NCBI GenBank assembly: GCA_031270565.1
Contig: JAISXJ010000072.1
Span: forward strand, 1-7,337
DNA: 7,337 nucleotides
Direction: 5' to 3'
Origin: Prevotellaceae bacterium
GTDB taxonomy: Bacteria; Bacteroidota; Bacteroidia; Bacteroidales; Paludibacteraceae
How positions within the stretch are numbered: the stretch's first letter is position 1; the number at the start of each line of letters is the position of its first letter. Shown piece by piece: positions 1 through 5,672 of the stretch. The notes under the pieces are model-generated. The model saw nothing but the letters and a program-made list of their open reading frames with translations, was not told where the DNA came from and searched no databases. The translations under genes were made by a program, and so were the position numbers.

Positions 1-300
1 ACAGCTGACTGGCAGGATGCTATTGGTGTCGGCGGTTACTTGAATGGCGTAGATTGGTCTTCTACCCCTAAGAGACTTTACGACGCTGATGCCCCCGAGC
101 CTGTCTTATTCCTGCCTGCCGGCGGGTACCGCTCAAGCGCTGATGGTGTTGCGGGCTACCATGCCGGTGCCAATGGGACCTATTGGTTCAGTTCTTTTTA
201 CCCCACCAGCCAAAGTCATTTCACGTCCTTCACCAGTACCGACATAATGGACTCCCACAATAACCGTGCGAACGGCTATAGCATACGGTGCGTGAAGTAA
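1..300 (+). CDS. C-terminal fragment of a FISUMP-like surface protein (5' end outside window)
   Basis: The reading frame is open from base 1 and stops with TAA at 298-300, giving about 99 residues of a protein that begins before the window. The fragment carries LFLPAGGYRS, then GTYWFSSFYP, and ends in NGYSIRCVK. This order (LFLPA.GYR, a YW.SS turn, and a terminal G.S.RCVK) is the C-terminal half of the Fibrobacter succinogenes major paralogous (FISUMP) domain, which is common on secreted or lipid-anchored proteins of Bacteroidota. The family's biochemical role is not known. Seen: the motifs and the stop. Inferred: surface location, since the N-terminus and any signal peptide are missing. A TTG at 40 lies inside the frame but is not a start, because the domain continues upstream of it. 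A fimbrillin-like or other beta-rich fold with the same ending is the main alternative. Confidence 0.7.
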   Translation, partial: TADWQDAIGVGGYLNGVDWSSTPKRLYDADAPEPVLFLPAGGYRSSADGVAGYHAGANGTYWFSSFYPTSQSHFTSFTSTDIMDSHNNRANGYSIRCVK

Positions 301-304
301 TAAT

Positions 305-409
305 TGTCCTGAACTATGATTTAAACGATTTTTGTGATGGACTGTAATTAAATATGTCTGTCTAAAAATCAAAGTATTCATTCAATCAAAAAAATCACAG
401 TTCAAGACA
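305..409. repeat. Inverted-repeat intergenic element (TGTCCTGAAC type)
   Basis: An 18-base left arm, TGTCCTGAACTATGATTT (305-322), pairs with AAATCACAGTTCAAGACA (392-409), with two mismatches. Both mismatches are C/A in plus-strand RNA and become G/U wobbles in minus-strand RNA, so the fold is better on the minus strand. The interior is AT-rich with spaced GATT and AATC words. It has no coding content and starts five bases after the upstream stop codon. It looks like a dispersed intergenic repeat; I cannot count copies from this window. Confidence 0.6.
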
Positions 410-417
410 GTAAACCC

Positions 418-440
418 AAAAGCCCCTCGCGGGGCTTTTC
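418..440 (+). terminator. Rho-independent-type terminator hairpin after the FISUMP-like gene
   Basis: AAAAGCCCC (418-426) and GGGGCTTTT (431-439) form a perfect 9-bp stem around the loop TCGC, with the T tract forming part of the stem's 3' side. It lies 118 bases after the stop at 300 and about 70 bases before the enolase promoter. It therefore most likely ends the upstream transcript. The A/T flanks make it symmetric, so it could act in both directions. Confidence 0.75.
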
Positions 441-443
441 TGT

Positions 444-473
444 TATTCACTATTCACTATTCGTTATTCACTA
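444..473. repeat. Heptamer tandem repeat, TATTCAC/TATTCGT (copy 1)
   Basis: Four consecutive heptamers can be read: TATTCAC (444-450), TATTCAC (451-457), TATTCGT (458-464) and TATTCAC (465-471), followed by TA. The same two heptamers form a longer array at 5530-5578. Both arrays lie upstream of a TATCTTTGC promoter element. Such arrays can change copy number by slippage. Confidence 0.8.
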
Positions 474-498
474 ACAACTACACTCTAATAACTACAAA

Positions 499-520
499 CT
501 AAAAAAAGGCGTATCTTTGC
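499..520 (+). promoter_or_regulatory. Bacteroidota-type promoter of enolase
   Basis: TATCTTTGC (512-520) fits the Bacteroidota primary sigma -7 consensus TAnnTTTG. It is preceded by CTAAAAAAAG (499-508). No clear TTTG/TTG -33 element is found 19-21 bases upstream, so the A tract may compensate. Transcription should start near 525, leaving a leader of about 55 bases before the ATG at 579. The same A-tract/-7 string recurs at 5578-5599. Confidence 0.75.
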
Positions 521-578
521 ACGGCTTTTTTAGAAGAGAGCCATTTTTGTTATTTTCATAAATTTAATCAGGATAAAA

Positions 579-1853
579 ATGAGTAAGATTGAAAAAATTG
601 TTGCCCGTGAAATTTTGGATTCGCGCGGTAATCCGACTGTAGAGGTTGATGTTTTATTGGAATCCGGCGTTCTCGGCAGGGCAGCCGTGCCTTCAGGCGC
701 TTCCACCGGCGAGCACGAAGCCATAGAACTGCGCGACGGGAATAAAAAACGTTATCTGGGGAAAGGCGTGCAGCACGCTGTGGAGAATGTTAATCAAGTT
801 ATTGCACCATCCCTTATTGGCGTATGTGCGCTGCAACAACGCGCTATCGACAAGAAGATGATTGCCCTTGACGGTACCAAAACCAAATCGAAACTTGGCG
901 CAAATGCCATTCTCGGCGTCTCGCTGGCTGTGGCAAAGGCTGCGGCAAACTATTTAGACGTGCCGCTCTATCGTTACATCGGCGGAACAAATACGTACGT
1001 TTTACCTGTTCCGATGATGAATATCATCAATGGCGGCTCTCATTCCGATGCGCCCATCGCTTTTCAGGAGTTTATGGTACGCCCGATTGGTGCACCGTCC
1101 TTTAAGGAAGGTCTGCGTTGCGGTGCAGAGGTGTTTCACGCATTGAAAAAGGTTTTGCACGAACGAGGATTGAGTACTGCCGTAGGCGATGAGGGCGGCT
1201 TTGCGCCTGCCTTAAAAGGTACTGAAGATGCGTTGGAATCCATTATTAAAGCCATTGAACTTGCCGGATATACCGCAGGCAAGGATGTAACCATTGCTTT
1301 GGACTGCGCCTCCTCCGAATTTTACAAAGACGGAATATACGATTACACCAAGTTTGAAGGCGTTGCAGGCGCCAAACGTACATCGGCTCAGCAAGCTGCC
1401 TATCTCGCCGAACTGGTTGCCAAATATCCCATTGACAGCATCGAAGATGGCATGAGCGAAAACGACTGGGACGGCTGGAAACTGCTCACAGACCAAATTG
1501 GCGACAAATGTCAATTAGTTGGAGACGACCTGTTTGTTACCAATGTTGATTTTCTGAAAAAGGGTATTGAGCTGGGCTGCGCCAATTCTATTCTTGTTAA
1601 AGTTAATCAGATAGGGTCGCTTTCCGAAACGCTGGATGCCATTGAGATGGCACACCGTGCGGGTTATACCTCCGTTACATCGCACCGCTCGGGCGAAACG
1701 GAAGATGCTACTATTGCCGATATTGCCGTTGCCACCAATTCGGGACAGATAAAAACAGGCTCTCTAAGCCGTTCCGACCGTATGGCAAAATACAACCAGC
1801 TTCTGCGCATTGAGGAAGAGCTGGGCGATTTAGCGGTTTATGGAATACGCTAA
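579..1853 (+). CDS. eno: Enolase (phosphopyruvate hydratase)
   Basis: The 424-residue product is a complete enolase, which converts 2-phosphoglycerate to phosphoenolpyruvate in glycolysis and the reverse in gluconeogenesis, in the cytoplasm with Mg2+. Seen in order: the mobile loop SGAST (39-43), GGSHSDAPIAFQEFM (152-166) with active-site His155 and Glu164, GDEGG with Glu205, the metal ligands Asp242, Glu289 (SIEDGM) and Asp316 (GDDLFVTN), catalytic Lys341 inside the signature ILVKVNQIGSLSET (338-351), SHRSGETED (368-376) and Lys392 (IKTGSLSRSDR). No key residue is missing and the length is normal. SHSDAPIAFQEFM is the loop version I associate with Bacteroidota, where many other bacteria have EHADN. 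The start at 579 gives the standard N-terminus MSKIEKIVAREILDSRGNPT. No strong Shine-Dalgarno is present, as is usual in this phylum. The gene is monocistronic, with its own promoter (512-520) and terminator (1878-1919). Confidence 0.98.
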   Translation: MSKIEKIVAREILDSRGNPTVEVDVLLESGVLGRAAVPSGASTGEHEAIELRDGNKKRYLGKGVQHAVENVNQVIAPSLIGVCALQQRAIDKKMIALDGTKTKSKLGANAILGVSLAVAKAAANYLDVPLYRYIGGTNTYVLPVPMMNIINGGSHSDAPIAFQEFMVRPIGAPSFKEGLRCGAEVFHALKKVLHERGLSTAVGDEGGFAPALKGTEDALESIIKAIELAGYTAGKDVTIALDCASSEFYKDGIYDYTKFEGVAGAKRTSAQQAAYLAELVAKYPIDSIEDGMSENDWDGWKLLTDQIGDKCQLVGDDLFVTNVDFLKKGIELGCANSILVKVNQIGSLSETLDAIEMAHRAGYTSVTSHRSGETEDATIADIAVATNSGQIKTGSLSRSDRMAKYNQLLRIEEELGDLAVYGIR

Positions 1854-1877
1854 TGGCTGATTGACGGATTGAATGAT

Positions 1878-1919
1878 AAAAACAGGACGGGCTGCAAATG
1901 TGCAGTCCGTCTTGTTTTT
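1878..1919 (+). terminator. Long hairpin terminator between convergent eno and HMA genes
   Basis: Arms 1878-1896 and 1901-1919 pair over 19 positions around the loop AATG. In plus-strand RNA all positions pair, two of them as G-U wobbles (1885 and 1891 with their partners). In minus-strand RNA the same two positions become A/C mismatches. The stem begins with an A run and ends in TTGTTTTT. The hairpin lies 24 bases after the enolase stop and 21 bases beyond the end of the convergent minus-strand gene, so it probably serves both, with a bias toward enolase. Confidence 0.85.
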
Positions 1920-1940
1920 GCCGGTCGCGCCGACAGAGCG

Positions 1941-2324
1941 CTACTTCTTGCCGCAGCAACTTCTGTCCTTAGCCGAGTCGGATGTTTCAGCCTGTTTGCC
2001 GGTTGAATGGTGGTTACAAGCCTCGGTCTTACCCTTGTCGGGAACAAGTTCGGAACTGTAGTCAAGATACTTTGTCAGGGCATTCTGTAAAGCTTCAACG
2101 GAGGTTTTGGCGTCGTCAAAGACCACGGTAACCTCTTTACTTGGAAGGTCGCAGGCAATGTCCTTCACGCCTTTCTCAAAGGCTAAAGTCTTTTCAATCT
2201 TTGCCTGACAATTCTCACAAATCATCTGAGGAACGCGCAGTACAACCGTTTTCTTCTCGGCAGAAACCGAGAATGGAATCAATAACAGCATCATAACGAT
2301 GCAGGGAACAACTACTTTTTTCAT
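1941..2324 (-). CDS. Secreted HMA-domain (heavy-metal-binding) protein with Cys/His-rich tail
   Basis: The 127-residue product has a signal peptide (KKVVVPCIVMMLLLIPFSVSA, residues 2-22, likely cut after SVSA) and should act in the periplasm or outside the cell. Residues 26-90 form an HMA ferredoxin-like domain: TVVLRVPQMICENCQAKIEKTL carries the metal-binding C36-x-x-C39, with MICENC in place of the usual GMTCxxC, and is followed by KGVKDIACDLPSKEVTVVFDD, the second half typical of the fold. HMA domains of this kind bind Cu(I) or similar soft metals. The tail adds C103-N-H-H and a terminal SCCGKK (C123, C124), possible extra ligands. I chose the start at 2324 because MKK leads directly into the signal peptide; an in-frame ATG two codons upstream (2330) would add only Met-Phe. 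It is the last gene of the minus-strand locus, 172 bases after the TonB receptor. The metal is inferred, not seen. Confidence 0.88.
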   Translation of the reverse strand: MKKVVVPCIVMMLLLIPFSVSAEKKTVVLRVPQMICENCQAKIEKTLAFEKGVKDIACDLPSKEVTVVFDDAKTSVEALQNALTKYLDYSSELVPDKGKTEACNHHSTGKQAETSDSAKDRSCCGKK

Positions 2325-2353
2325 AAACATAAATATTAACGTGTTAGATATAG

Positions 2354-2473
2354 GGGGCTTCTAAAAATTAGATTTTTCAAGGCTTGCCATTGAGGTAAAA
2401 GCGGAGTTTACTAACGTAAATGAGCATTTTACCGAAAGAGCGTAACGCAGAAAAAGCAATTTTTAGAGTTCCC
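2354..2473. repeat. Structured intergenic element with nested inverted repeats
   Basis: This 120-base element fills most of the gap between the receptor and HMA genes. The outer arms 2354-2369 and 2458-2473 pair over 16 positions with one mismatch and two G-U pairs (plus-strand RNA), centred on TTCTAAAAATT/AATTTTTAGAG. Inside, GGTAAAA (2394-2400) pairs with TTTTACC (2427-2433), and TTTAC (2407-2411) pairs with GTAAA (2416-2420) around TAAC. GCGTAACGC (2440-2448) can form a third small hairpin. No reading frame and no TAnnTTTG match on the minus strand was seen. It could be a MITE-like repeat, an RNA regulatory element, or a partial terminator that lowers HMA expression. Confidence 0.6.
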
Positions 2474-2496
2474 GTAAAATAAAAACAGGAAAACTA

Positions 2497-4698
2497 TTAC
2501 TCTTTTCTCTCCAGCGCCCAGCGAAATCCGATATAAACCTTTGCGCCGTGAATCGGTCCCCATGCCATTGACGCATCAAAGTCGTTTCCAAACGGACGGA
2601 CAGCGTCAATGACAGGCTGTTTCTGTGTAAAATTCGTCAGATTTTCGCTGCCCAGATAAACAGACCACGTACGGAAATTTTTGGTTATCTGCGCCATCAG
2701 AATGGCATAAGGCTTGTAACGTTTTTCCCACAGAGGATTTGCAGTATCCGAATCGGGCATTCTTCCGCCGCCATTGAGCTGCGTTGTGAAATCGAATTGC
2801 CATTTTTTCAGCCGCGTCAGATAGGACGTACTGAGAAGCGCCTTGAAACGTCCGGTCAGGGGATTCTCCCGCAGTTGCCCGCCGGTGGTACGTCGAACGT
2901 CGGTGAGACGACAGGCAAGGGTTGCTGTCCAGCCATTCAGAATTTCCATGTTTGCCTCTATCTGAGCGCTTCTTGCGTAGGAGACGCCGTTGTTCAGATT
3001 GTCGAAAATAATGCGGTGCGGGTCGCTGTCAAGATCCGCTATGACCGCCTGCATAAAATGCGTGTAATAATATTCGACGGAAATTTGCAGTTCACGATTG
3101 TTAATCGGAATAAAAAACTGCGTACTGACACCGCTGTTCAGGGCGCGTTCCTGCTCAAATGACGTGGCAAAAACAGGTATCCGGCTACTTGGGAAAAGGA
3201 AACTATTGTCTGAGAGAACATTTGGCGAGCGGTAGCCCAGCCCCGCCGAAGCGCGAATAGTCCACCACGACCACGGCGCATAACGTGCATTGACACGCGG
3301 CGTAAAAAAGAGTCCGTAACGCGAACTGTGGTCGGCGCGTAAACCTGCCAGAAGCGACAGTTTTTCCCCGACGGTATAGGCATATTCCACGAACAGACCG
3401 GGCGTTAATTCTTCCCGGTCGAAACTCTTCACCTCAATTTCATCCGGACGAAACGATTCAACATAACGGTCGAAATTAAGGCTTGCACCGGCTACAAAAC
3501 GGTGTTTCTCCGAAAAATAGGTTTGAAAAACGGTATTCAGATAGCCGTTTGTCTGCGTCCCCTGATAGAGCCGACGCCCATACAGCCCATTCTGTTGATG
3601 CTGCGAACCGCTGGCGATAATGCCAAGACTTGTACCATTTTCCGCGTTAAACATAAAGCCGTTTTTCATAAAGGCATCCACTCTTTTGGTGGTAATGTTG
3701 ATGCGATACGGGTCAGACAGGTCTAAGGCGGTCATTTGTCCGCCGTGACGGTTGTCATACAGACCGCGTACGGAAAAATGCCCTTCCCACTTTCCGGAGG
3801 AGAAGTCCCACTTGTTCATCAGATTGTAAACACTGCCAACGGGAATGTCTATAAAACCGTCAGCGTTGTAATCCATCTCCATCATATCGCTTTTGGCGTG
3901 AGCAAAGATGGCGGTAGAAACCTTGTCATTCACTCTGAGACCGCTCACAACATTCAACTCCGACCGGAGTGAAGAGAAGAATGTACCGTTCAATGCGACA
4001 GGGTCAGCCTTTTTAGGTTTAAGATACTCCACATTGATTTGTCCTGTGGTAGCTTCAAAACCGTTAATAACGGAGGCTGTTCCCTTTGAGATTTGAATAC
4101 TCTCCATCCACGCGCCGGGAATATATTCCATACCGTAACCGGCTGCCAAGCCTCGAATATTTGGGGTATTTTCCGTGAGCATCTGTACGTAAGCGCCCGT
4201 CAGACCAAGCATGCGTATCTGCTTGGCTCCCGTTGCGGCATCGCTGTACGACACGTCGATAGAGGCATTTGTCTCAAAACTTTCCGACAGATTGCAGCAG
4301 GCGGCTTTATAAAGTTCGGTTTTGTTGACCTGCTGTGTTTGAATGGTTGCCGTGCGCGAAGTGAATGTTGTTGAACGTCCGTGCACTTCCACCGAATGAA
4401 GCGTTTGAACGACATCTTTAAGCGTAATCATACGGGGTGTATCCCAGTCGTCAATAAGAATGGTATCGGACTGGTATTCGATACTGCTCACAACAAGTTG
4501 ACCGGCTGACGGCGGAACGGCAATGGCAAAATTGCCGTCGGCATCGGTAGTGGCGCCCACTGCAGTATTCAGCCAGTGAACAACGGCGCCCGTTATCGCC
4601 TCGCCTTTGCTGTTCATTACCATACCGAAAAAGGTATTTGTTTCTGCAAACAGCGACGTACCTGTCAGGAGAGCTATTATAAAATTAAATTTTTTCAT
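2497..4698 (-). CDS. TonB-dependent outer-membrane receptor with carboxypeptidase-regulatory-like N-terminal domain
   Basis: The 733-residue product is an outer-membrane beta-barrel receptor that takes up a ligand using TonB-ExbB-ExbD energy. Seen in order: a signal peptide (MKKFNFIIALLTGTSLFA, 1-18); a carboxypeptidase-D-regulatory-like domain (about 23-92; FFGMVMNSKGEAITGAVVHW, then TTDADGNFAIAVP); a plug domain (about 110-230) with KAACCNLSESFETN, GAKQIRMLGLTGAYVQMLTENTPNIRG and SIQISKGTASVINGFEATTGQINVEY; then a barrel of alternating strands up to AKVYIGFRW, plus a short ERKE tail. At 733 residues it is shorter than SusC proteins, and no SusD partner follows, so it is not a glycan SusCD system. 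It lies between a secreted Cys/His-rich protein and a secreted HMA protein, which suggests a metal or metal-complex ligand. I chose the start at 4698 over an in-frame ATG at 4752 because MKK plus signal peptide begins there; the extra 18 residues would precede it. The exact ligand is unknown. Confidence 0.93.
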   Translation of the reverse strand: MKKFNFIIALLTGTSLFAETNTFFGMVMNSKGEAITGAVVHWLNTAVGATTDADGNFAIAVPPSAGQLVVSSIEYQSDTILIDDWDTPRMITLKDVVQTLHSVEVHGRSTTFTSRTATIQTQQVNKTELYKAACCNLSESFETNASIDVSYSDAATGAKQIRMLGLTGAYVQMLTENTPNIRGLAAGYGMEYIPGAWMESIQISKGTASVINGFEATTGQINVEYLKPKKADPVALNGTFFSSLRSELNVVSGLRVNDKVSTAIFAHAKSDMMEMDYNADGFIDIPVGSVYNLMNKWDFSSGKWEGHFSVRGLYDNRHGGQMTALDLSDPYRINITTKRVDAFMKNGFMFNAENGTSLGIIASGSQHQQNGLYGRRLYQGTQTNGYLNTVFQTYFSEKHRFVAGASLNFDRYVESFRPDEIEVKSFDREELTPGLFVEYAYTVGEKLSLLAGLRADHSSRYGLFFTPRVNARYAPWSWWTIRASAGLGYRSPNVLSDNSFLFPSSRIPVFATSFEQERALNSGVSTQFFIPINNRELQISVEYYYTHFMQAVIADLDSDPHRIIFDNLNNGVSYARSAQIEANMEILNGWTATLACRLTDVRRTTGGQLRENPLTGRFKALLSTSYLTRLKKWQFDFTTQLNGGGRMPDSDTANPLWEKRYKPYAILMAQITKNFRTWSVYLGSENLTNFTQKQPVIDAVRPFGNDFDASMAWGPIHGAKVYIGFRWALERKE

Positions 4699-4879
4699 TA
4701 CAGTCATTGATTTATACATAAAAACATAAGAGAAATAATTATGCGGAAGCATTGCTCCACCGGTAGCGAAACAGTGATTTCGGATAATACGGACTGTGTC
4801 CGCCCTGAAACGGTTGAATCACTGGTTTTTCGGGAACTACCGGACGGCGTCCGGAACTGTCAAAGTTTCCGTATATAAA
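4699..4879 (-). other. Intergenic gap between Cys-rich gene and receptor gene, with a small palindrome
   Basis: This 181-base gap holds no credible gene. CCGGACG-G-CGTCCGG (4840-4854) is a perfect inverted repeat that lies 25 bases after the Cys-rich gene's stop on the minus strand. It has no following T tract, so it is not a clear terminator; an operator or RNA hairpin is possible. I found no TAnnTTTG match on the minus strand here (the nearest, AAACTTTG, lacks the TA), which supports read-through from the promoter at 5405. Confidence 0.5.
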
Positions 4880-5335
4880 TCAAATCCGGAGAATGGCGCT
4901 TTGCAGCAGGATAGTACGTCCGTCTGGATTATCCGGCGGCACATAATGACAGGCATAGAGCGCGGGGGAAGAGACGGGAATAAGGTTTATGGTGTGATAG
5001 AGTATCGTTGCAGATGCCATCTCTGCCGCCGGCACGGTGGCAGGCTCGGTAACTATCGTATTCTGGGCAATATAATAACGTTCAACACCGCATGCATTAT
5101 CTTCGTCGTGATTGGGACAGTGCGTGCAGAGGGGCGCTTCTGCGTCAAGCTCCGTGCAGTCGTGCATGTTGTCTTCTGCCGGCTCGGCGCAGCAGGCTGT
5201 TGTGGTGTGCAGTGTCTCTGTCTGTTGTGTTTTGCAGCCCGGACAGCAGAAGCGATGAATATTAAAACCGCTTCCAGCGAGTAGGAAGACCACCGCCCAA
5301 CATATACAAAAGCTATGTAAAACAATCTTTTTCAT
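4880..5335 (-). CDS. Small secreted Cys/His-rich protein, first gene of the metal-linked locus (HYC_CC_PP-like)
   Basis: The product has 151 residues if started at 5335. Residues 1-21 (MKKIVLHSFCICWAVVFLLA) look like a signal peptide or N-terminal anchor. The mature part is rich in possible metal ligands: H27-R-F-C30-C31-P-G-C34, C48-C49, H58-D-C60, C70-T-H72-C73, H76, C82 and C129-H130, which makes 12 Cys and 8 His in all. It ends YVPPDNPDGRTILLQSAILRI. The H..C, CC and C-terminal PP pattern recalls small Bacteroidota proteins grouped by HYC, CC and PP motifs, often found beside TonB receptors. I make this link from memory and with moderate trust. The start at 5335 is preferred because the longer frame (ATG at 5437) would begin upstream of the promoter match at 5397-5405. 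Likely role: capture or handover of a soft metal at the cell envelope (inference). Confidence 0.8.
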   Translation of the reverse strand: MKKIVLHSFCICWAVVFLLAGSGFNIHRFCCPGCKTQQTETLHTTTACCAEPAEDNMHDCTELDAEAPLCTHCPNHDEDNACGVERYYIAQNTIVTEPATVPAAEMASATILYHTINLIPVSSPALYACHYVPPDNPDGRTILLQSAILRI

Positions 5336-5396
5336 ACACAATGCATCTTTAGACCGGATGGGATATTTCTGTAAAATACACACTCCCAAAACCGCT

Positions 5397-5405
5397 GCAA
5401 ATGTA
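5397..5405 (-). promoter_or_regulatory. Promoter -7 element of the minus-strand metal-linked locus
   Basis: On the minus strand this reads TACATTTGC, a full match to the Bacteroidota -7 consensus TAnnTTTG. Transcription would begin near 5390, leaving a leader of about 55 bases before the ATG at 5335. No good -33 TTG lies at 19-21 bases; a TTGG about 28 bases upstream is too far. The weak -33 may mean that an activator is needed. The leader holds a four-codon ORF (Met-His-Cys-Val, 5346-5332) whose TGA overlaps the start codon of the Cys-rich gene. Confidence 0.65.
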
Positions 5406-5449
5406 CATATAAGTTTTGACATATCGGTAGTTACCAAGTTTTCTTATTG

Positions 5450-5510
5450 CACGGAGTTACACAGGACTTGTCCCGCCAAAGCGGGAGAACACACAGAGAG
5501 ACACAGAGAA
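5450..5510. repeat. CACAGAG-type intergenic repeat interrupted by a GC hairpin
   Basis: CACGGAGTTACACAG (5450-5464) and CACACAGAGAGACACAGAGA (5490-5509) look like two parts of one purine-rich repeat of the form CACAGAG. Between them lies GGACTTGTCCCGCCAAAGCGGGAGAA, in which TCCCGC (5471-5476) and GCGGGA (5481-5486) form a 6-bp stem around CAAA. This may be a small palindromic element inserted into the repeat. No gene is present. Copy number elsewhere cannot be judged here. Confidence 0.5.
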
Positions 5511-5529
5511 ATAAAAACCCGAAAAACAT

Positions 5530-5580
5530 TATTCACTATTCGTTATTCACTATTCGTTATTCACTATTCGTTATTCACTA
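5530..5580. repeat. Heptamer tandem repeat, TATTCAC/TATTCGT (copy 2)
   Basis: Seven consecutive heptamers alternate strictly: TATTCAC, TATTCGT, TATTCAC, TATTCGT, TATTCAC, TATTCGT, TATTCAC (5530-5578), followed by TA. Read as a 14-base unit (TTATTCACTATTCG from 5529) this is about 3.7 copies. The last unit joins directly to an A tract and a TATCTTTGC promoter element. The array at 444-473 uses the same heptamers with fewer copies and less regular order. Confidence 0.9.
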
Positions 5581-5599
5581 AAAAAAGATGTATCTTTGC
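5578..5599 (+). promoter_or_regulatory. Bacteroidota-type promoter joined to the heptamer array
   Basis: TATCTTTGC (5591-5599) matches TAnnTTTG and is preceded by CTAAAAAAAG (5578-5587), the same string as upstream of enolase (499-508) apart from the two bases before GTATC. A weak -33-like TTCG lies 21 bases upstream, in the last TATTCGT heptamer. No substantial gene begins directly after it; the first ATG (5636) opens only about 41 codons of unremarkable sequence. It may drive a small RNA or an extra-long leader of the beta-helix operon. Confidence 0.6.
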
Positions 5600-5639
5600 C
5601 CCGATATTAAACACATCTAAAATCAAATCCAGACGATGC

Positions 5640-5672
5640 TTGTATCCGGTATTCCATATTTACTATTTTTGC
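5640..5672 (+). promoter_or_regulatory. Candidate promoter of the beta-helix operon
   Basis: TTG (5640-5642), a 21-base spacer and TATTTTTGC (5664-5672) together fit the Bacteroidota -33/-7 layout, making this the best-spaced promoter in the window. It is the nearest such match found upstream of the start at 6026 and would give a leader of about 345 bases. The long leader is the reason for caution. Confidence 0.55.

Noticed and set aside
2497..4698. SusC-type glycan transporter
   Set aside because: The N-terminal domain is shared with SusC, but at 733 residues the protein is shorter, no SusD gene is adjacent, and the neighbours are metal-binding proteins rather than glycan enzymes.
4699..4752. 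Earlier start of the TonB receptor at 4752
   Set aside because: The extra 18 residues precede a standard MKK-type signal peptide and would put it out of place; translation from 4698 gives a normal secreted precursor.
4796..5284. A 162-codon plus-strand open frame opposite the Cys-rich gene
   Set aside because: It is a shadow of the minus-strand gene, which has a signal peptide, patterned Cys/His residues, a promoter match and matching neighbours; the plus-strand frame has none of these.
5530..5580. Possible CRISPR array or replication iterons
   Set aside because: The units are 7 or 14 bases with no unique spacers, so it is not a CRISPR. No replication initiator gene lies nearby to support an origin.
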